From assembly GCA_003255025.1 (NCBI GenBank), contig QANY01007217.1:658629-722628 (forward strand): DNA of 64,000 bases, given 5' to 3'. Origin of the DNA: Datisca glomerata (Eukaryota > Streptophyta > Magnoliopsida > Cucurbitales > Datiscaceae). Below are positions 49,990 to 62,393 of the stretch, piece by piece (positions within the stretch are counted from its first letter, which is position 1; the number at the start of each line of letters is the position of its first letter). The notes beneath the pieces are model-generated. The model was not told the DNA's origin. It did not search any database and saw only the letters and a list, made by a program, of their open reading frames with translations. The position numbers and the translations under genes are program-made.

Positions 49990-51720
49990 ACCAAGTCACT
50001 TTCCAGAAATGGTATACTAAGATTACCTTAGTAATCAAACCAGATGTCATCATTACAGATACCATTATTTTGTTGATAGTGGTGCTGGTATGAACTATAT
50101 TCATGAAGGGTTAATCCCTATTAAATATTTTCAGAAAACCATTCAATTTCTTACCAGTGCTAGTGGTAATTCCATGCATATCTAGTATAAAGTACCTGAA
50201 GCACTTATATGCAAATAAGGTGTTTGCTTATCTGCATAATTTGTTTTAATAAAAAATATGACACAAAGTATCATTCTAGGCAATGCTTTTTTAAATACTA
50301 TTATGCCTACTACCAAAATCCACTTTCTTACTATTGATCAACGTATACAACAACCTACCATACAGAATAAAATAAAAATCATTCTACATGAATTTAAAAC
50401 AGAAATCTGTAGTGATATCCCAAATGTTTTTTGGGATAGAAAGAAACATATTATATCTTTACCATACAATCTAGATTTTAATGAGAAAAATATTCCTACT
50501 AAATCCAGACCTAGCCAGATGAAAAAGGAATATTTAGATATATGTAAAACAGAAATCGAATCTCTTTTACAGAAAAAATGAATTAGACCCATTAAATCTC
50601 CTTGGAGTTGTAATGGCTTCTATGTTAATAAAAATGCCGAGATTGAAAGAGGATCACCTAGGTTAGTCATCAATTATAAACCGCTTAATGATGATTACAA
50701 TGGATAAGATATCCTATACCTTATAAAAATGATATGCTTGACAGACTGTATGATTCCGTAATTTTCTCCAACTTTGATTTAAAATCAGACTTTTGGCAAA
50801 TGCAAAGAGCTGAACACGGTAGGTATAAAACTACTTTTACAGTACCTTTTAGCCATTATGAATGGAACGTTTTACGATTTTGGGTTAAAAATGGTTCTTC
50901 TGAATTTCAACATATCATGAATGATATATTCAATTCTTACACTACATTTATTACATGTTATATAGATGATGTCTTAATATTTTCATCCTCTATAGATCAA
51001 CATATTAAACATCTGAATATTTTCAAGCATGTTATTAACAGAAATGGCTTAGTCTTGTCTGCCGGTAAAATGAAAATATTTCAAACTACAGTACGATTTT
51101 TTTAGGTCATAATATTTCTAATGGCACTATTATCCCCATTAACTGTAGTATTGAATTCACTTCTAAATTTTCAGATGAAATCAAAGATAACACCCAACTA
51201 CAACGATTTTTAGGGAGCCTTAATTATATTCGTGACTTTTACCCGTAGTTAGCACATAATACTTCTATTCTTAATAATAGATTTCAAAAAAATCATGTTC
51301 CTTGGACTCCAATTATATTGCTTATCTCCGCCTAATCCTAATTGGCATAAAATTATAGAAACTGATGCTTCCAATTTAGGCTATAGAGGTATTCTCAAAC
51401 AGCTCAACCCTCATAAATAGAAAGAAGAACTGTTAAGATTCACATCTGGTACTTGGAAAGGGCCAGCAAAACATTATCCTACTATTAAACAGGAATGCTT
51501 AGCTATCATTAAATGTGTTCTTAAATTCTAGGATGATTTACTTAACCAACATTTTTTGATCCGTGTTGATCGCTCTGCTGCTAAACAAATATTTAAAAAG
51601 ATGTGCAAAATCTTGTATCCAAACAGATATTTGCTTCTTGGCAAAGTAATTTATCAGTATTTGACTTTGACATTGAATATATTAAAGGTGAATAGAACTC
51701 TCTCCCTGACTTCTTAACTC
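49990..51720 (+). pseudogene. Caulimovirid protease, reverse transcriptase and RNase H, broken
   Basis: The protease active site DSGA is at 50075-50086. The reverse transcriptase runs from about 50480 (LLQKK, then after a stop IRPIKSPWSCNGF) through FSNFDLKSDFWQM to the catalytic YIDD at 50959-50970. RNase H begins near 51357 with a TDAS motif, continues with KHYPTIKQECLAI, and ends near 51720. At least four stop codons or shifts interrupt this region (for example 50579, about 50706, 51103 and several TAGs between 51249 and 51700). This domain order separates it from Ty3/Gypsy elements, which also have integrase. Confidence 0.88.
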
Positions 51721-52269
51721 ATGAATATTTACAGGGATAACAGGATGAGCAACCGAGGTCGTGGCCACAGCCCACGTGGCCAAGGACGAGGCAGAATCAA
51801 TCTGCAACAACAGGAAGAAGGCATTTTTTGGCCAACTGAATTCCCCAGTTTTCAAGAGGCTAATACTCGTAAGAGTACAAAATATGTCCTCTTAAGCCCT
51901 GAACAGTATATGCCCAACATCATTTCTGAGGAAATCATCCTAACTATTGAAATAGAAGATGAAAAATAGATGTCTGATCTATGGGAGATTAAGCGTAGAT
52001 ATCTCTCCACCCAACAATATCCAACCAGATTTGAACACTACAAATATATCTATGAGGCCATCATAGTCCAATCTGGTGCTATGGAGATTCGACATACGCT
52101 CCATGATTCTAACAGAAATACCAGCCCAATTACCTTTAATAAGGCTATCATCCGTAATCTCATTTCAATCAATCAATGGGGTCTTCATCCCTATACAACC
52201 AGGACATTAGATATTCACCAAAAAGAGGTGAAATGTAATTATTTGGATTATATTGAATCCTATCCATAA
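51721..52269 (+). pseudogene. Unassigned caulimovirid downstream ORF
   Basis: Two open pieces in the same frame (51721-51966 and 51970-52269) are separated by a single TAG at 51967-51969. The first begins with an Arg/Gly-rich, basic stretch (SNRGRGHSPRGQGRGR) and goes on to an acidic end. The second contains YEAIIVQSGAMEIRHTLHDS and LISINQWGLHPYTTRTL. I do not recognise a family. By position, right after RNase H, it corresponds to the extra ORF of florendovirus-like genomes. Its end overlaps the right terminal repeat. Confidence 0.55.
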
Positions 52270-52378
52270 TCGTACATGGTTAATCCGTATCTTTTCATAA
52301 GTTCTTACTATTGGTCTTCCAAATCGGTTCTTACTTTGGTGGGATAAATTTGGAATCACCTTTGAAACTCTTCTAGAA
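52247..52378 (+). repeat. Caulimovirid terminal direct repeat, right copy
   Basis: Matches 45973-46132 in the same orientation, minus an internal block. The match stops at TTCTAGAA (52371-52378), beyond which the flanks differ, giving a natural end for the viral copy. Confidence 0.85.
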
Positions 52379-53699
52379 TTGAGTGAAAAAAATTGAAAAA
52401 GTAAAAAAAACTTGAACTACAGTTATAGAAACTACTCTAGCTGTAGGTATATAATAACTAAACCCCAAGTCAATCAAACATCAAATCATAAAATCAACAA
52501 AAGATTAAAACCCTCCCAAATTCATAAACTACTCCCGAACCCTCCATCCACATAGCGAACGCCATTGACGATGAAAAACCTCCATTGACGTCCTTTTTAG
52601 AACAAGGAGAACACTATTGACGAGGAGAACACCATTGACGAGGAGAACACCATTGATAAAAAACTATATGTTGATCGTAAAGGTAAACCAATTTTTCTCA
52701 TCTATCATCTCTAACAGTTTCAATGTATTACTGAACAAAACAAAATCATTCGTTCTTTACCTACCTGAATCAATCTATTGATAATGGTTGAATTTAGTAA
52801 AACTGCCATGATTTCTTTGTTTTCTTATCATATTATATCGCTGATTGAACATGCATGTATATTTTATTGATTTCAAATAATTTTCCTATAGTATTTAATA
52901 TATCATCTACTGAAGAATATTATGTTAATCTAGTTTATGATTTTTAAATATTTTTTAATATTCTGTGATTTTTAATATTGGAAAGTAGTTAAAAAAAATG
53001 GGTCAATAACTGAATATAACATCTATTGAATATTATACTAGTTTAGTCAACTACTAATTTTTTATGGAAGTCTAACTTTTACTCTTTCTAGAATCATATA
53101 GTTGTGCACAAATTTAGTAATTTTGTACGTTTCATAAATTCTGTGTAATTTTACTATATCGATATTGATCATTAAAGTTCTTATCAATGAATGGTTAACT
53201 GTGATGTGGTCAATATAAAAAATTGTATGGTTAACTCTATTGTTCTATACAGTTTTCACTGGCTATATTCTGGTACTTGTGTGATTTTATTGACAGTGTA
53301 AATAAATGATAAATCATTGTTACTTGATATATGTTATTCAATTAATATTGTATATCAGCCGATGTTAATGTATCATTTATTGATATAAACAGTATGTCAA
53401 TAACATATTGATTATCTACTGTGTTATATGATTGACCTATATAAAACTCTGATTAATAATGTATTTATTTGTTTATGAAAGCATTGACTATGGCAAATAA
53501 AAATGTTTAAGGTGAGACATCAAAAGCAAAAAAAAGAACAACAAACAACTGTTAACTGAGAAGTGTAACTTGTGTTTAACTGAAGAAAATCAAGATGGGT
53601 AAATGAGAGTCAATAAATTTTTTAATCTTTATATACTTGTTATTATAAACTGCTAAGCAATATTATACTGTAGGGTCTTAAATTGATTATTTATGATTC
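52379..53699. other. AT-rich DNA with a short tandem repeat
   Basis: No gene recognised. An 18-base unit ACGAGGAGAACACCATTG occurs twice in full at 52620-52655 with degenerate copies before and after. The stretch could hold the left end of the MULE to the right, but no terminal repeat was found. Confidence 0.5.
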
Positions 53700-54910
53700 A
53701 TACTGGAACAAAACCAGAAGCTGAATTTGTTCTCTAAACCAACTATAATGGAACATGTGAATCCTGAGTTTGACTGGTAAACGGAGAGAGTCATTCAGAA
53801 AAAATTGTTTTGAAAACTTTCTTGACTTTCAAATTAAAAATTTCTAGCTCAGTTACTATTGCATATAGTTAGGAAACAATGTCACCATGAGAGGACCGAT
53901 GCAATTTATTTCAATTTTAATGGGCTGGAGGCTCATTTCACAATGAAGGATTTTACAGTAATTAGTAATTTAAGATGCACTTCCTCCGTGCATATTGATA
54001 GAGCTAGCTTAGAGGGTGGGAGGTTGAAAGATAGGTACTTTAAGAATAATAAACAGTTTCAAGAAAGATCTTGAATGTTATATTTGATACATGGACAATT
54101 GCAAAAAATGATGATGATGATGAAATAGTCAAGCTTGCGAAGCTGTATCGCCTAGAGAGTTTGTTAATTCCAAAACATGAGCATAATTTGATTGATCAAC
54201 TTCATATATTGTTGGTTGATAACGATGATCTGTTTGATTCATACCTTGGGGTAAGTTGGACTTCGAGGTAACCATTGCGAGCCTGAAGAAAATAAGTCAT
54301 TTTCTTGATAGTAATGTTCATGCTTTCTACAGTTTCTCACATGCTATAATCGTTTGGGCATTTGAGACAATAGCGGTATTGACGACACCACCGATGACGT
54401 TTGCAAAAAGAGTGGGTAATGGTACTCCAAAGATAAAAAATTGGACAGTTATTGGTCAACTAGACATGTGGATTTAATAGACCTAGTTTTCGGACATAAG
54501 AATGTAAGTATGAGTTATTTTTTATATATTATATTTAAATCTATATTTGTTATTAACTTGACATACTTACATTTAATGATTCAAGGTTGAGATTGAGAAG
54601 TTTCAAGCAACTTCTGATGAATTGAAGGCTATTGACTATGAGAAAAAATCTAGAAAATCAAAAGGTAAAGAAGTTGTTGATACACAATCCGAGATTGGTG
54701 ACAATCAACCCAAATATGAGAATATTGTTGAAGCTTTGGATCCCAAGAAAAGAAAAAACATCATCATCATTTTCGATTGAGTCTTGATTAGACTGTCTAG
54801 AAGAGAAGTTTGATAGAGAATTTGAAAAGATCAACTCTAAGTTGGAAGAGTTACTGAGTCTGTCAAAGGCACATGTATGTATTGTTGAGCATAGTGCTCT
54901 CAAAGCATAT
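53700..54910 (+). pseudogene. DUF1985-type gene carried by a MULE, broken
   Basis: Three pieces in successive frames match the DUF1985 domain seen with Ulp1-type genes in plant transposons. The first (53850-54074) has LLHIVRKQCH, TDAIYFNFNG, FTMKDFTVISNLRC. The second (54071-54271) has KLYRLESLLIPK. The third (54256-54477) has ISHFLDS, HAFYSFSHAIIVWAFETI. A further coding-like part (54580-54910) encodes a Lys/Glu-rich linker. Frameshifts and stops break it, and a 2.2 kb repeat cuts it near 54915. A C48 protease catalytic core was not seen. Its role in the transposon is unknown. Confidence 0.65.
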
Positions 54911-54914
54911 GTTT

Positions 54915-57253
54915 AGAATTTTAATATGAAATTAATAAAATTATATTTTTCTTATAATTTTTCTCTTAAAATATTGTTGAACAATTTATAGATAAATATC
55001 TGAAAATTTTATATTCATTAATGAGACTCTGATACTGTATAAGTACAAAAAGGATTAAGATCATAGATGGTGAATAAAATAGTCTACACCATATTAAAGT
55101 ATGAAATCTTTAATGAATGGTTGCTAGTATGGTTCATTAAGTTTTATGAATGCATGTGATCTAGATCCAGATCATTGATGTGGATAGACATCTCAGTGAG
55201 AATACTTTATATAATTAGATTATATAGGACATGACCGATGTGGATTAATATATTTATTAACTTACCATTTATCATGAAGATTTAATACACATAAAAAATC
55301 GATGATCATATGTAGATCATAATGAATGGTTGCTAGTATGGTTCATTAAGTATTATGAATGTATGTGATCTAGATCCAGATCATTGATGTGGATAGACAT
55401 CTTAGTGATGATACTTTATATAATTAGATTATATAGGACATGACCAATGTGGATTAATATATTTATTAACTTATCGTTTATCATAAAGATTTAATACACA
55501 TAAAAATCGATGATCATATGTAGATCAGCCTTGATCCAGAGTTATCATGAACTCCTATGCATGTCTACTGGATCTTTTGATTCACTCGTTAAGGTTTGTT
55601 TGTAAAACAGGCTAGTGACTTTTGTTTTGGAGATTTAGTGACATGGATGGCTGGGAACATGATCTTACAAGATTTTGAATCCAAGCTTTCCTAACAAATC
55701 GTAAATTAGTTTCCTTAAGTGTTAATTCTGGAACTGAATGGTACTGAGCTCAAATTTATAGTACGATTATAAATTGACTATTCATTGGTGAATTAATGAT
55801 ATTTAAGGATCAAGAGGTAATTTAGAAGGGCAAAATGGTAATTTTGATTAGCTCTAATTTACAAACCAATAATTGAAGGACATAACTACATGACGTGATT
55901 ATATCAATGGACTACACGAGAATACTCTGCAAATATATTTTGTAATTATTAAGAGTGTAAAATTTCATATTTATAGTGGAGTAATAATGAAATTAATAAA
56001 TACGATTATTTAATTAAAGAGTTTAATTAATAATCTGGTTTATTGGAGCTACGAATTATGGGACCATGATCCCAAAGTCACCTTTGAACTATACAATCTA
56101 GGGTGTGAATATTTCAGGACATGAGAAAATGACTAGCTTGCGATATAAATTAAATTTCTAAGGAAAATATATAATTATAAGATAATTACATATAATTAAT
56201 TAAATTATTTAATGTAAATTTTGAAAATTACAATTAAACAATTTTATCTATTAATTTTGTGTCGATTGATGAGTGAAAGCAGAATATTTGATTTATGAAA
56301 TTAAATAATATTAAATCATTATGAGACAATGATTTGATTTGGTTTATCTAACTTGTTAATTAACATATAAGATAATTGTTTAGGAGATCAGGTAAGTTAA
56401 TTTTGAATTAACTGATATTTAGTTATTTATCCGATTAAAATAAATAATAAATTTAAAAAATTGTCACGTAGTATATTGGACTGCCAAATATCAATCCCTG
56501 ATTTTGAATCAGAGATTGACATGAACTACTGTAATGCCACGTGACACTACAGTAGACACGTGCCGCTGTAGTGCCTCCCAGCACTATAGTGGTACCGTGA
56601 GTCATCAGTGTCGTGAGACAGTGTGGCTCTTCACGACACAACACTACATTGTCGCTCAATTGTAGTGGGTCCCACTCCATTGTCGCTCAATTACAGCGGG
56701 TCTCATTGCAATGGTACATTTGTAATCAATTTATTAATTTGTGTAAATCCCTAAAAAATTTGATGAGCATTGACCTAGAAGATATATATTGATATTATTC
56801 TATAGTCCTTAGTGCTGTAACTACAATCAATGTGCAATTTTGTGATTAAAGGTTAATAAAAAAGTTCTTGAGTTTTTCAAATTCTCTTAGAGTTTTGTCT
56901 CACAATAACCATTCTCCAAAATCTCTAAGTCTCATGTGTTAAGTACATATAGAGACATAAAAGTATCTTTGATTTATTCTACGTGTCCACACACGTCCTA
57001 GTGTGTTTGGGGATTGGCTTGGAAAAATTTGGTGTCTGTTGTTTGTAAGATTACAAGTTCATTGTTTGCAAGGACGCTTGATAGACTACAAGATGTATAA
57101 TTCATATAGTTATATGTCTTAGATCCAAAGAAGTATTTTTCAATTAAAAAAGTTTCATCTTTGAGATCTGCGATGATGCGATCGTTTATGGTTTTATAAT
57201 TTTTTTTAAAACACCACCACACCTTCCATTGTGCTTCTCTATAGATTCTAACA
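54915..57253 (+). repeat. 2.2 kb LTR-like dispersed repeat, copy 2
   Basis: Same family as 10774-12985, in the opposite orientation. It has a TG start at 54975 (TGTTGAACAATTTATAGATA) with weaker similarity upstream to about 54915, and ends ...CTAACA at 57253. Inside it a unit of about 209 bases (55111-55319) is directly repeated at 55320-55527. This duplication is absent from copy 1. CACGTG sites lie at 56538-56543 and 56557-56562 among CTACTGTA/CTGTAGTG words. No protein is encoded. A matching target duplication was not found at the chosen ends. Confidence 0.7.
55111..55527 (+). repeat. Tandem duplication inside the 2.2 kb repeat
   Basis: Two nearly identical units of about 209 and 208 bases (55111-55319, 55320-55527) each run from TAATGAATGGTTGCTAG to ...CATATGTAGATCA. 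Differences are a few bases, so the duplication is younger than the divergence from copy 1. Confidence 0.9.
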
Positions 57254-57900
57254 CGTATATCACTTGCTAACTATGATTTATTTGTTGAGTTGGATGAATG
57301 TTCATTTCTTTCGTTGTTTGATCGTAGTACCCACTGTTATGAAATGTATTTTGAGTGATAAATCATTGGAATGCTAAATAAGATATTTTCCATAATTATG
57401 AATACGACTGATAACGTCTATTTCAGGGAGTCGGCAAAAATGTGGAAGAACAACAAATCTATGCATAACCTGCAACAGCTTTAAATAGGAATTGACCGTC
57501 AAAATGCCACTGAATTGAATAAGGATAGTAATTATGATGTGTTCGGCTCCCTACCAACCTTAAGCTTGGATGATTTTGAGGTAAATTATTGATATACTTT
57601 TGAATAACTATACATATGTATACTATTATTGACCATTTTAAAATCTGATTTCAATTAGGAAGCACCCATTGTCCAACCCAGTATTCCAGTAACTCTTCCG
57701 CCGCTTGTTCCACTAAACAAAAACAAGTCTCCAGCTAAAAGAGTGTCATTAACAAGATAATGCAAGGGAAGGGACCTGATATAACAAAACTATATGACAT
57801 GAGACAAAAGAAGCAAAAATCAAAACAAAGCATGGAGATCATCCCACATCCTGGAATGAACGTTTTCACACCTTCTGACTTTCATATCACTACTCAGACA
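57254..57900 (+). pseudogene. MULE-carried gene, continuation after the repeat
   Basis: Short coding-like pieces include LPTLSLDDFE at about 57550-57580 ending at a GT donor-like site. A following piece starts at about 57660 (EAPIVQPSIPVTLPPLVPL) and goes on to a Lys-rich tail. They probably belonged to the DUF1985-type gene interrupted at 54915. No domain could be named. Confidence 0.4.
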
Positions 57901-58900
57901 TAAGAAGGAGATGCATGAGCCAATGTTTTTGGTTGACTGACTTTGGTTGATTGAACAACTTGATAGTTTACTGTTTTAAGTACTTTAACAAATATTTGAT
58001 AGATCTGATGGATTTTTTGTGATGGATTTAAGTAGCTGGTAGTTGGTAGTTGTGGGACAAATCTGATAGATTTTTTTGTGATGGTTTTTTGAGTAGTTGG
58101 TATATATGGATTGAATTAGATGGCGTTTTGATCAATCGAATATTGACAGTTATCTTGATATATATGGTTAATTATGATTTTGAATGCTTCATTATGAATA
58201 TTTTCAATTATTTTTTTTATGAATAACGTGATAGATATTCTCTATATAAGTGTTATGAATGTTTATTTATGAATATTATGATATATACATGGCGTATTAT
58301 TAACAAATATAAGCTTACTAAATTTCAACTTTTTTATATTTTTTCCTTGAGAAAAAATAGAAGATAAGATATCCCTTGATTATCCACAAAATTTATTAGT
58401 TCATTATGTCTTCATCAATAGCTAGTGTGTAGTCAATAGATGATGTCAATAATATAATATTTTGTGATTAATTTACATGTCTAAGCATTGATATTATATT
58501 ATATCATCAGTCAATAACTTTTATCAATAAACTGAAATACTTGATTAATATTAAAAATCATTGTCAATATATTATAATAAAAAAATATGAATCACTAATA
58601 TATTAAAAACCATCTATCAAATTAATAAAAAAACAAAAACATTGATCAATAACAATTTCTATCTTAAACATATCAATCTCAAAATCTAATCTCCATTTTT
58701 TATTTCTTCGATTGACTGCTGGTTAACGTCACCGGGTTCTTGCATCTCTTTTGATGATGTCCGATCATATGATACCTTCCAAATTTTATTTTGTTAAATT
58801 CACCTATCGATGAGATCCTTTGCTTCTTCGGTCTACTGGCTGAATGTCTTGTTTTAAGAGGTAGTATATGATAAATTTGAATGTCTTTCGGAATATTCTA
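57901..58900. other. AT-rich DNA inside the MULE
   Basis: No coding region recognised between the plus-strand gene and the minus-strand transposase. Confidence 0.5.
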
Positions 58901-60950
58901 TTAACTATTCATATCGAGAAGATGAACCAATTCCTCGTATGTTGCTTCTAGCTCACTCTTGAAATAGTACAACAAAACGTACAAGTATGGATTCAAATGT
59001 CTATTAGCCATCACAGCTAAAGCATGTGCACAAGGTATTGCATATATATATATATATCTCATATGCGTGTCAACAGCAATAACCTCCAATAAAAAATGTA
59101 TTATATGATTATCAACTACTAATGAATTTAATAAATATATCGTCCAATGTACGATACAAAAAATACTTACAATCATTGATCGTGAAATACCCATTTTCTT
59201 ACGTAGACGTTTTTCTGCCCGTTGAGTTAATGTCGTAATCATACAACTAGATGCTACTCTATGCTCATGGAACCACCTTTGTGTCAATTACCTTAGAAAT
59301 TCAATAAAAATTATAACTAGTAAACCATGAGCATCCTTCAATACATTGTCGAGGCTCTCTGATATATTTTTGGTCATGACATTATGTCGATGACGAATAA
59401 AGTGGGAACGAGCCCATTTTTCATACCCAACACCCTTAAGGTAAGTACGAATCGAAGGATAAATAGATTCCAATGCACACATATTGACATCAAAGTCTTC
59501 AACCGTATATGCTTTTTACACATCGATAAAAATGAGGTCTTTTTTATACTTAACTTTATAGTAAACAATAGATGTTGCATACACAGACCATGAACAACAT
59601 TCGGGAACCATTTATAAACCGCCTTTAGGATACTGTTATGTCTATCATATATAATAACTAAATTTTCCCTATCAACAATTAATTCCTTCAAATTTTCACA
59701 AAATCATCCACATGATAAATCGTTTTATGAATCTACAACAGTAAATGCCAAAGGAAAAATTTGATTATTACCCTCCAATAATAATGCTGTTAACAGCCTA
59801 CCGAGATATTTGTTCTTTTTAAGAAAGTTCCATCTACTGAAATAACTGGTCTACAATGTTGCCAACCTTTTAAGCAACCCCCAAACACATGAAGAGGTAT
59901 TTGAAGGTGTCATTCCCATCATTCTGAATTATCGTCACAACACCTACAAGACACAAATACAATCAGATTTATTGATTTCGTGGTCAACCATAGGAATGCT
60001 GAAAAGCGATATACATGGGTTTTTTCTTTCAATACATAACAATACGATAGTAATCATGGTAATCTTGCGTACAACTCTTCTAGAGTCCCTCAAAGCAAAT
60101 CCAACGCATTTTGCTTTGCTTTCCATGCTTTGTAATAGCTAATAGTAACCCCATGCTTCAGAAGCATATGATTAGTAATGTCTTTGGGTGATGTCTGATC
60201 TCATACATCATTCCTATATCTACCTTTAATGCATTAACTAACAATATCAGATGTTGCTTGACGATGATCACTTTGAATTATATCTAACAAGCAACTGTGT
60301 TCTTTAAAATATTCATGAACCATCCAAAGCTCACCACCTTTGTATATAGATGCCTGAACGGACCACTTACAATGATCATTAACGCAACGGACATTTATTC
60401 TTTCTCAATTGGATCTTTCAATCCTGAATTCGAAACTCTTTCAATGCAATCATGTGGAACGTATTTATTTCTAAACAATGATTTTTTTAGCATCAAAATT
60501 CTAGGGATATTTTCTAAATCAACCAGAGCGATAAAAATGTCATCGTCTTGAGCATCCTCACAATCCACTAATGATGATTGACTACCCTCATCAAACACTT
60601 AATTTTGCAAATCAGTGCATTGGACTCTATTGAAGTTAGTACTGTCAATACTAAGTGGAAAGTTAACCCTATTTTCATTCATTATCAAGGAAACATACTA
60701 TTGAACTTCCTGATCATTTTTAATTACAAAAGTGGTAGATGAAGCTTTGCCAAATTATAATTTGACAATAATTTCAGACTGATCTCTTCCATCGACAGAA
60801 TCTAAAACCATATTAATTCTTTCTACTAGCTCAACAAATTTCATATTGACATTAACCAAAAAGGTTTAGAACGAGAATCAACATAAGACTTTGCCTCATC
60901 TCATCTTCCATCATATATAACAATAGTAGGGATCTTTAGATTGCTTGAAA
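58901..60950 (-). pseudogene. MuDR-type (MULE) transposase, broken
   Basis: Read on minus, an acidic N-terminal part (60598-60395) is followed, around 59860-59700, by the MULE core start RPVISVDGTFLKKNK, with the first catalytic Asp and GNNQIFPLAFTVVDS. Next comes DRHNSILKAVYKWFPNVVHGLCMQHL (59650-59570), the second part of the core. Near the C-terminus (59287-58901) is a SWIM-type zinc finger whose second half reads IPCAHALAV, followed by TYEELVHLLD. The first cysteine pair of the SWIM finger is not visible and several frameshifts and stops are present. Intact relatives cut and paste MULE ends. This copy is dead. Confidence 0.82.
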
Positions 60951-61934
60951 TATATTTAAAATACATAAAAATCAACCATTCAATATATGATATATTGTAC
61001 CAGAATAAAAAAATATTGATTGATAATAATAATAGTTTATTTTATATGTTATTCTAAATAAAATATTGGCATTTATTGATCGATCAATAAATTAATTGTT
61101 TTCATACAAGAAACATGTTGTTGACACTATGTACATAATGATTTACTCCGAAACAAGAAAATATGTTTCAAAACATGCATCATCGAATCTAACCAATAAA
61201 ATTTATTCAAACATATCATTTCAACACTTAAAAAACATATATCGAACATCTAACCAAGAAACACATAGTAAATCCACAACAAAAAAATGATGATTAACGT
61301 CAAATGAAAATACATACTATAAATAAAAAAATATACAATATAACACTCTAATAACATGAAAATGAAAAAATAACAAAAAACTAACCTTCCGTGAATGAAC
61401 CTTGTGAAGCTTGATATGAAAATAGAATATGGATGAATATGAAGACAGAAAAAACTCAGAATTTTCTTCACAAACTTGAACACAACAATCTTTGTGATGT
61501 TCTACGATTATGGAGAATGAATACAATCAATGAGTGTTATGTTCCTTCAAAAGAATCTGGAAATCAATGGTTGTTAAGGATGATAAAAACACATAAATGG
61601 AAGAACTTGGTTAATTGTCAATTAAAATTTCTCAATTTCGGGTGAATTACCTTGAAAAATAGCTGCAAATCCGGATTTGAAAATCAATAGGTTATGGAAA
61701 AAATAGTTTTCATAACCAAAATCACTAAAAATGGGAAATTAAATTAAACAATAAGATTTAGTTTAATTTAAATTTAAAATTTAATATATTAATAATATTA
61801 TAAACCAAAAATATCAAAGATAAGGATATCTCATTAATTGACATGTCCCTACAAAATCAAATAATTGAAACTACCAAATGAAGGGTAAAATTCTCAATAA
61901 AAAGTCATCAATAGAATTTTGATGACATGGCATG
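60951..61934. other. AT-rich DNA between transposase and MULE end
   Basis: No coding region recognised. It presumably is the subterminal region of the transposon. Confidence 0.45.
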
Positions 61935-62040
61935 CAAAAAATCTGCTATTTATCTAAAAATTTGAGAACTCTACTATCCCTTAACTCAGCTTTCAAAATT
62001 TATCTATTTGGTGCAATTACTTAACAATCAAATTGATTGG
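61935..62040 (-). repeat. Candidate MULE terminal sequence
   Basis: The block GCTATTTATCTAAA ... TTTCAAAATTTATCTATTTGG resembles 63475-63580 in the same orientation and 62394-62470 in the inverted orientation. Such AAATAGACAAA-type ends are common in MULEs. It would be the right end of the transposase-bearing element. A left partner was not found near 52.4-53.7 kb. Confidence 0.45.
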
Positions 62041-62393
62041 CCTTCCGAATCTAATAGTACGAATAATGAATAAAATAAATTTATAGTGATAGAGAGAGAA
62101 NTTTATTTGTACTCTTTTTGCAGAATGTTATTGATTTGCTTGTAGAATATATTACCGAGCAGCTGCATAGTTGGTGTATTTAGGAATTTTAGTAAACATG
62201 AAAAATTGTGATTGCCTAGAGTGGTAATTAGTGGATTGAAATAATAAATTATTTCATTTTGTGGGATTTTTTTTAATTGATCGAATGAGCATTTTAGTAA
62301 TCAAACTTTTAAAAATGTTGGCGGTTACAAAAAAAACTGCTATTTTTGTAAAGTTTATAAAAGCTTGACATTTAATTAAGGGAAATTTTGTGG

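Larger units (their letters stand above)
45973..52378 (+). mobile_element. Endogenous caulimovirid (petuvirus/florendovirus-like), decayed
   Basis: Plus-strand pararetrovirus copy in the order movement protein, coat protein with zinc knuckle, aspartic protease, reverse transcriptase, RNase H, then an extra unassigned ORF. That is the order of Caulimoviridae with a single large polyprotein. A direct repeat (45973-46132 and 52247-52378) brackets it, so the copy is about one 6.3 kb unit with terminal redundancy, as expected when a circular genome is linearised or a tandem array breaks. Many stop codons and shifts show it cannot express a polyprotein. A tRNA-Met primer site was not found. Genus placement is uncertain. 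Confidence 0.85.

Noticed and set aside
53500..53700. Coding-like words upstream of the DUF1985-type pieces as an N-terminal exon
   Set aside because: Several stops in every frame and no motif; not supported.
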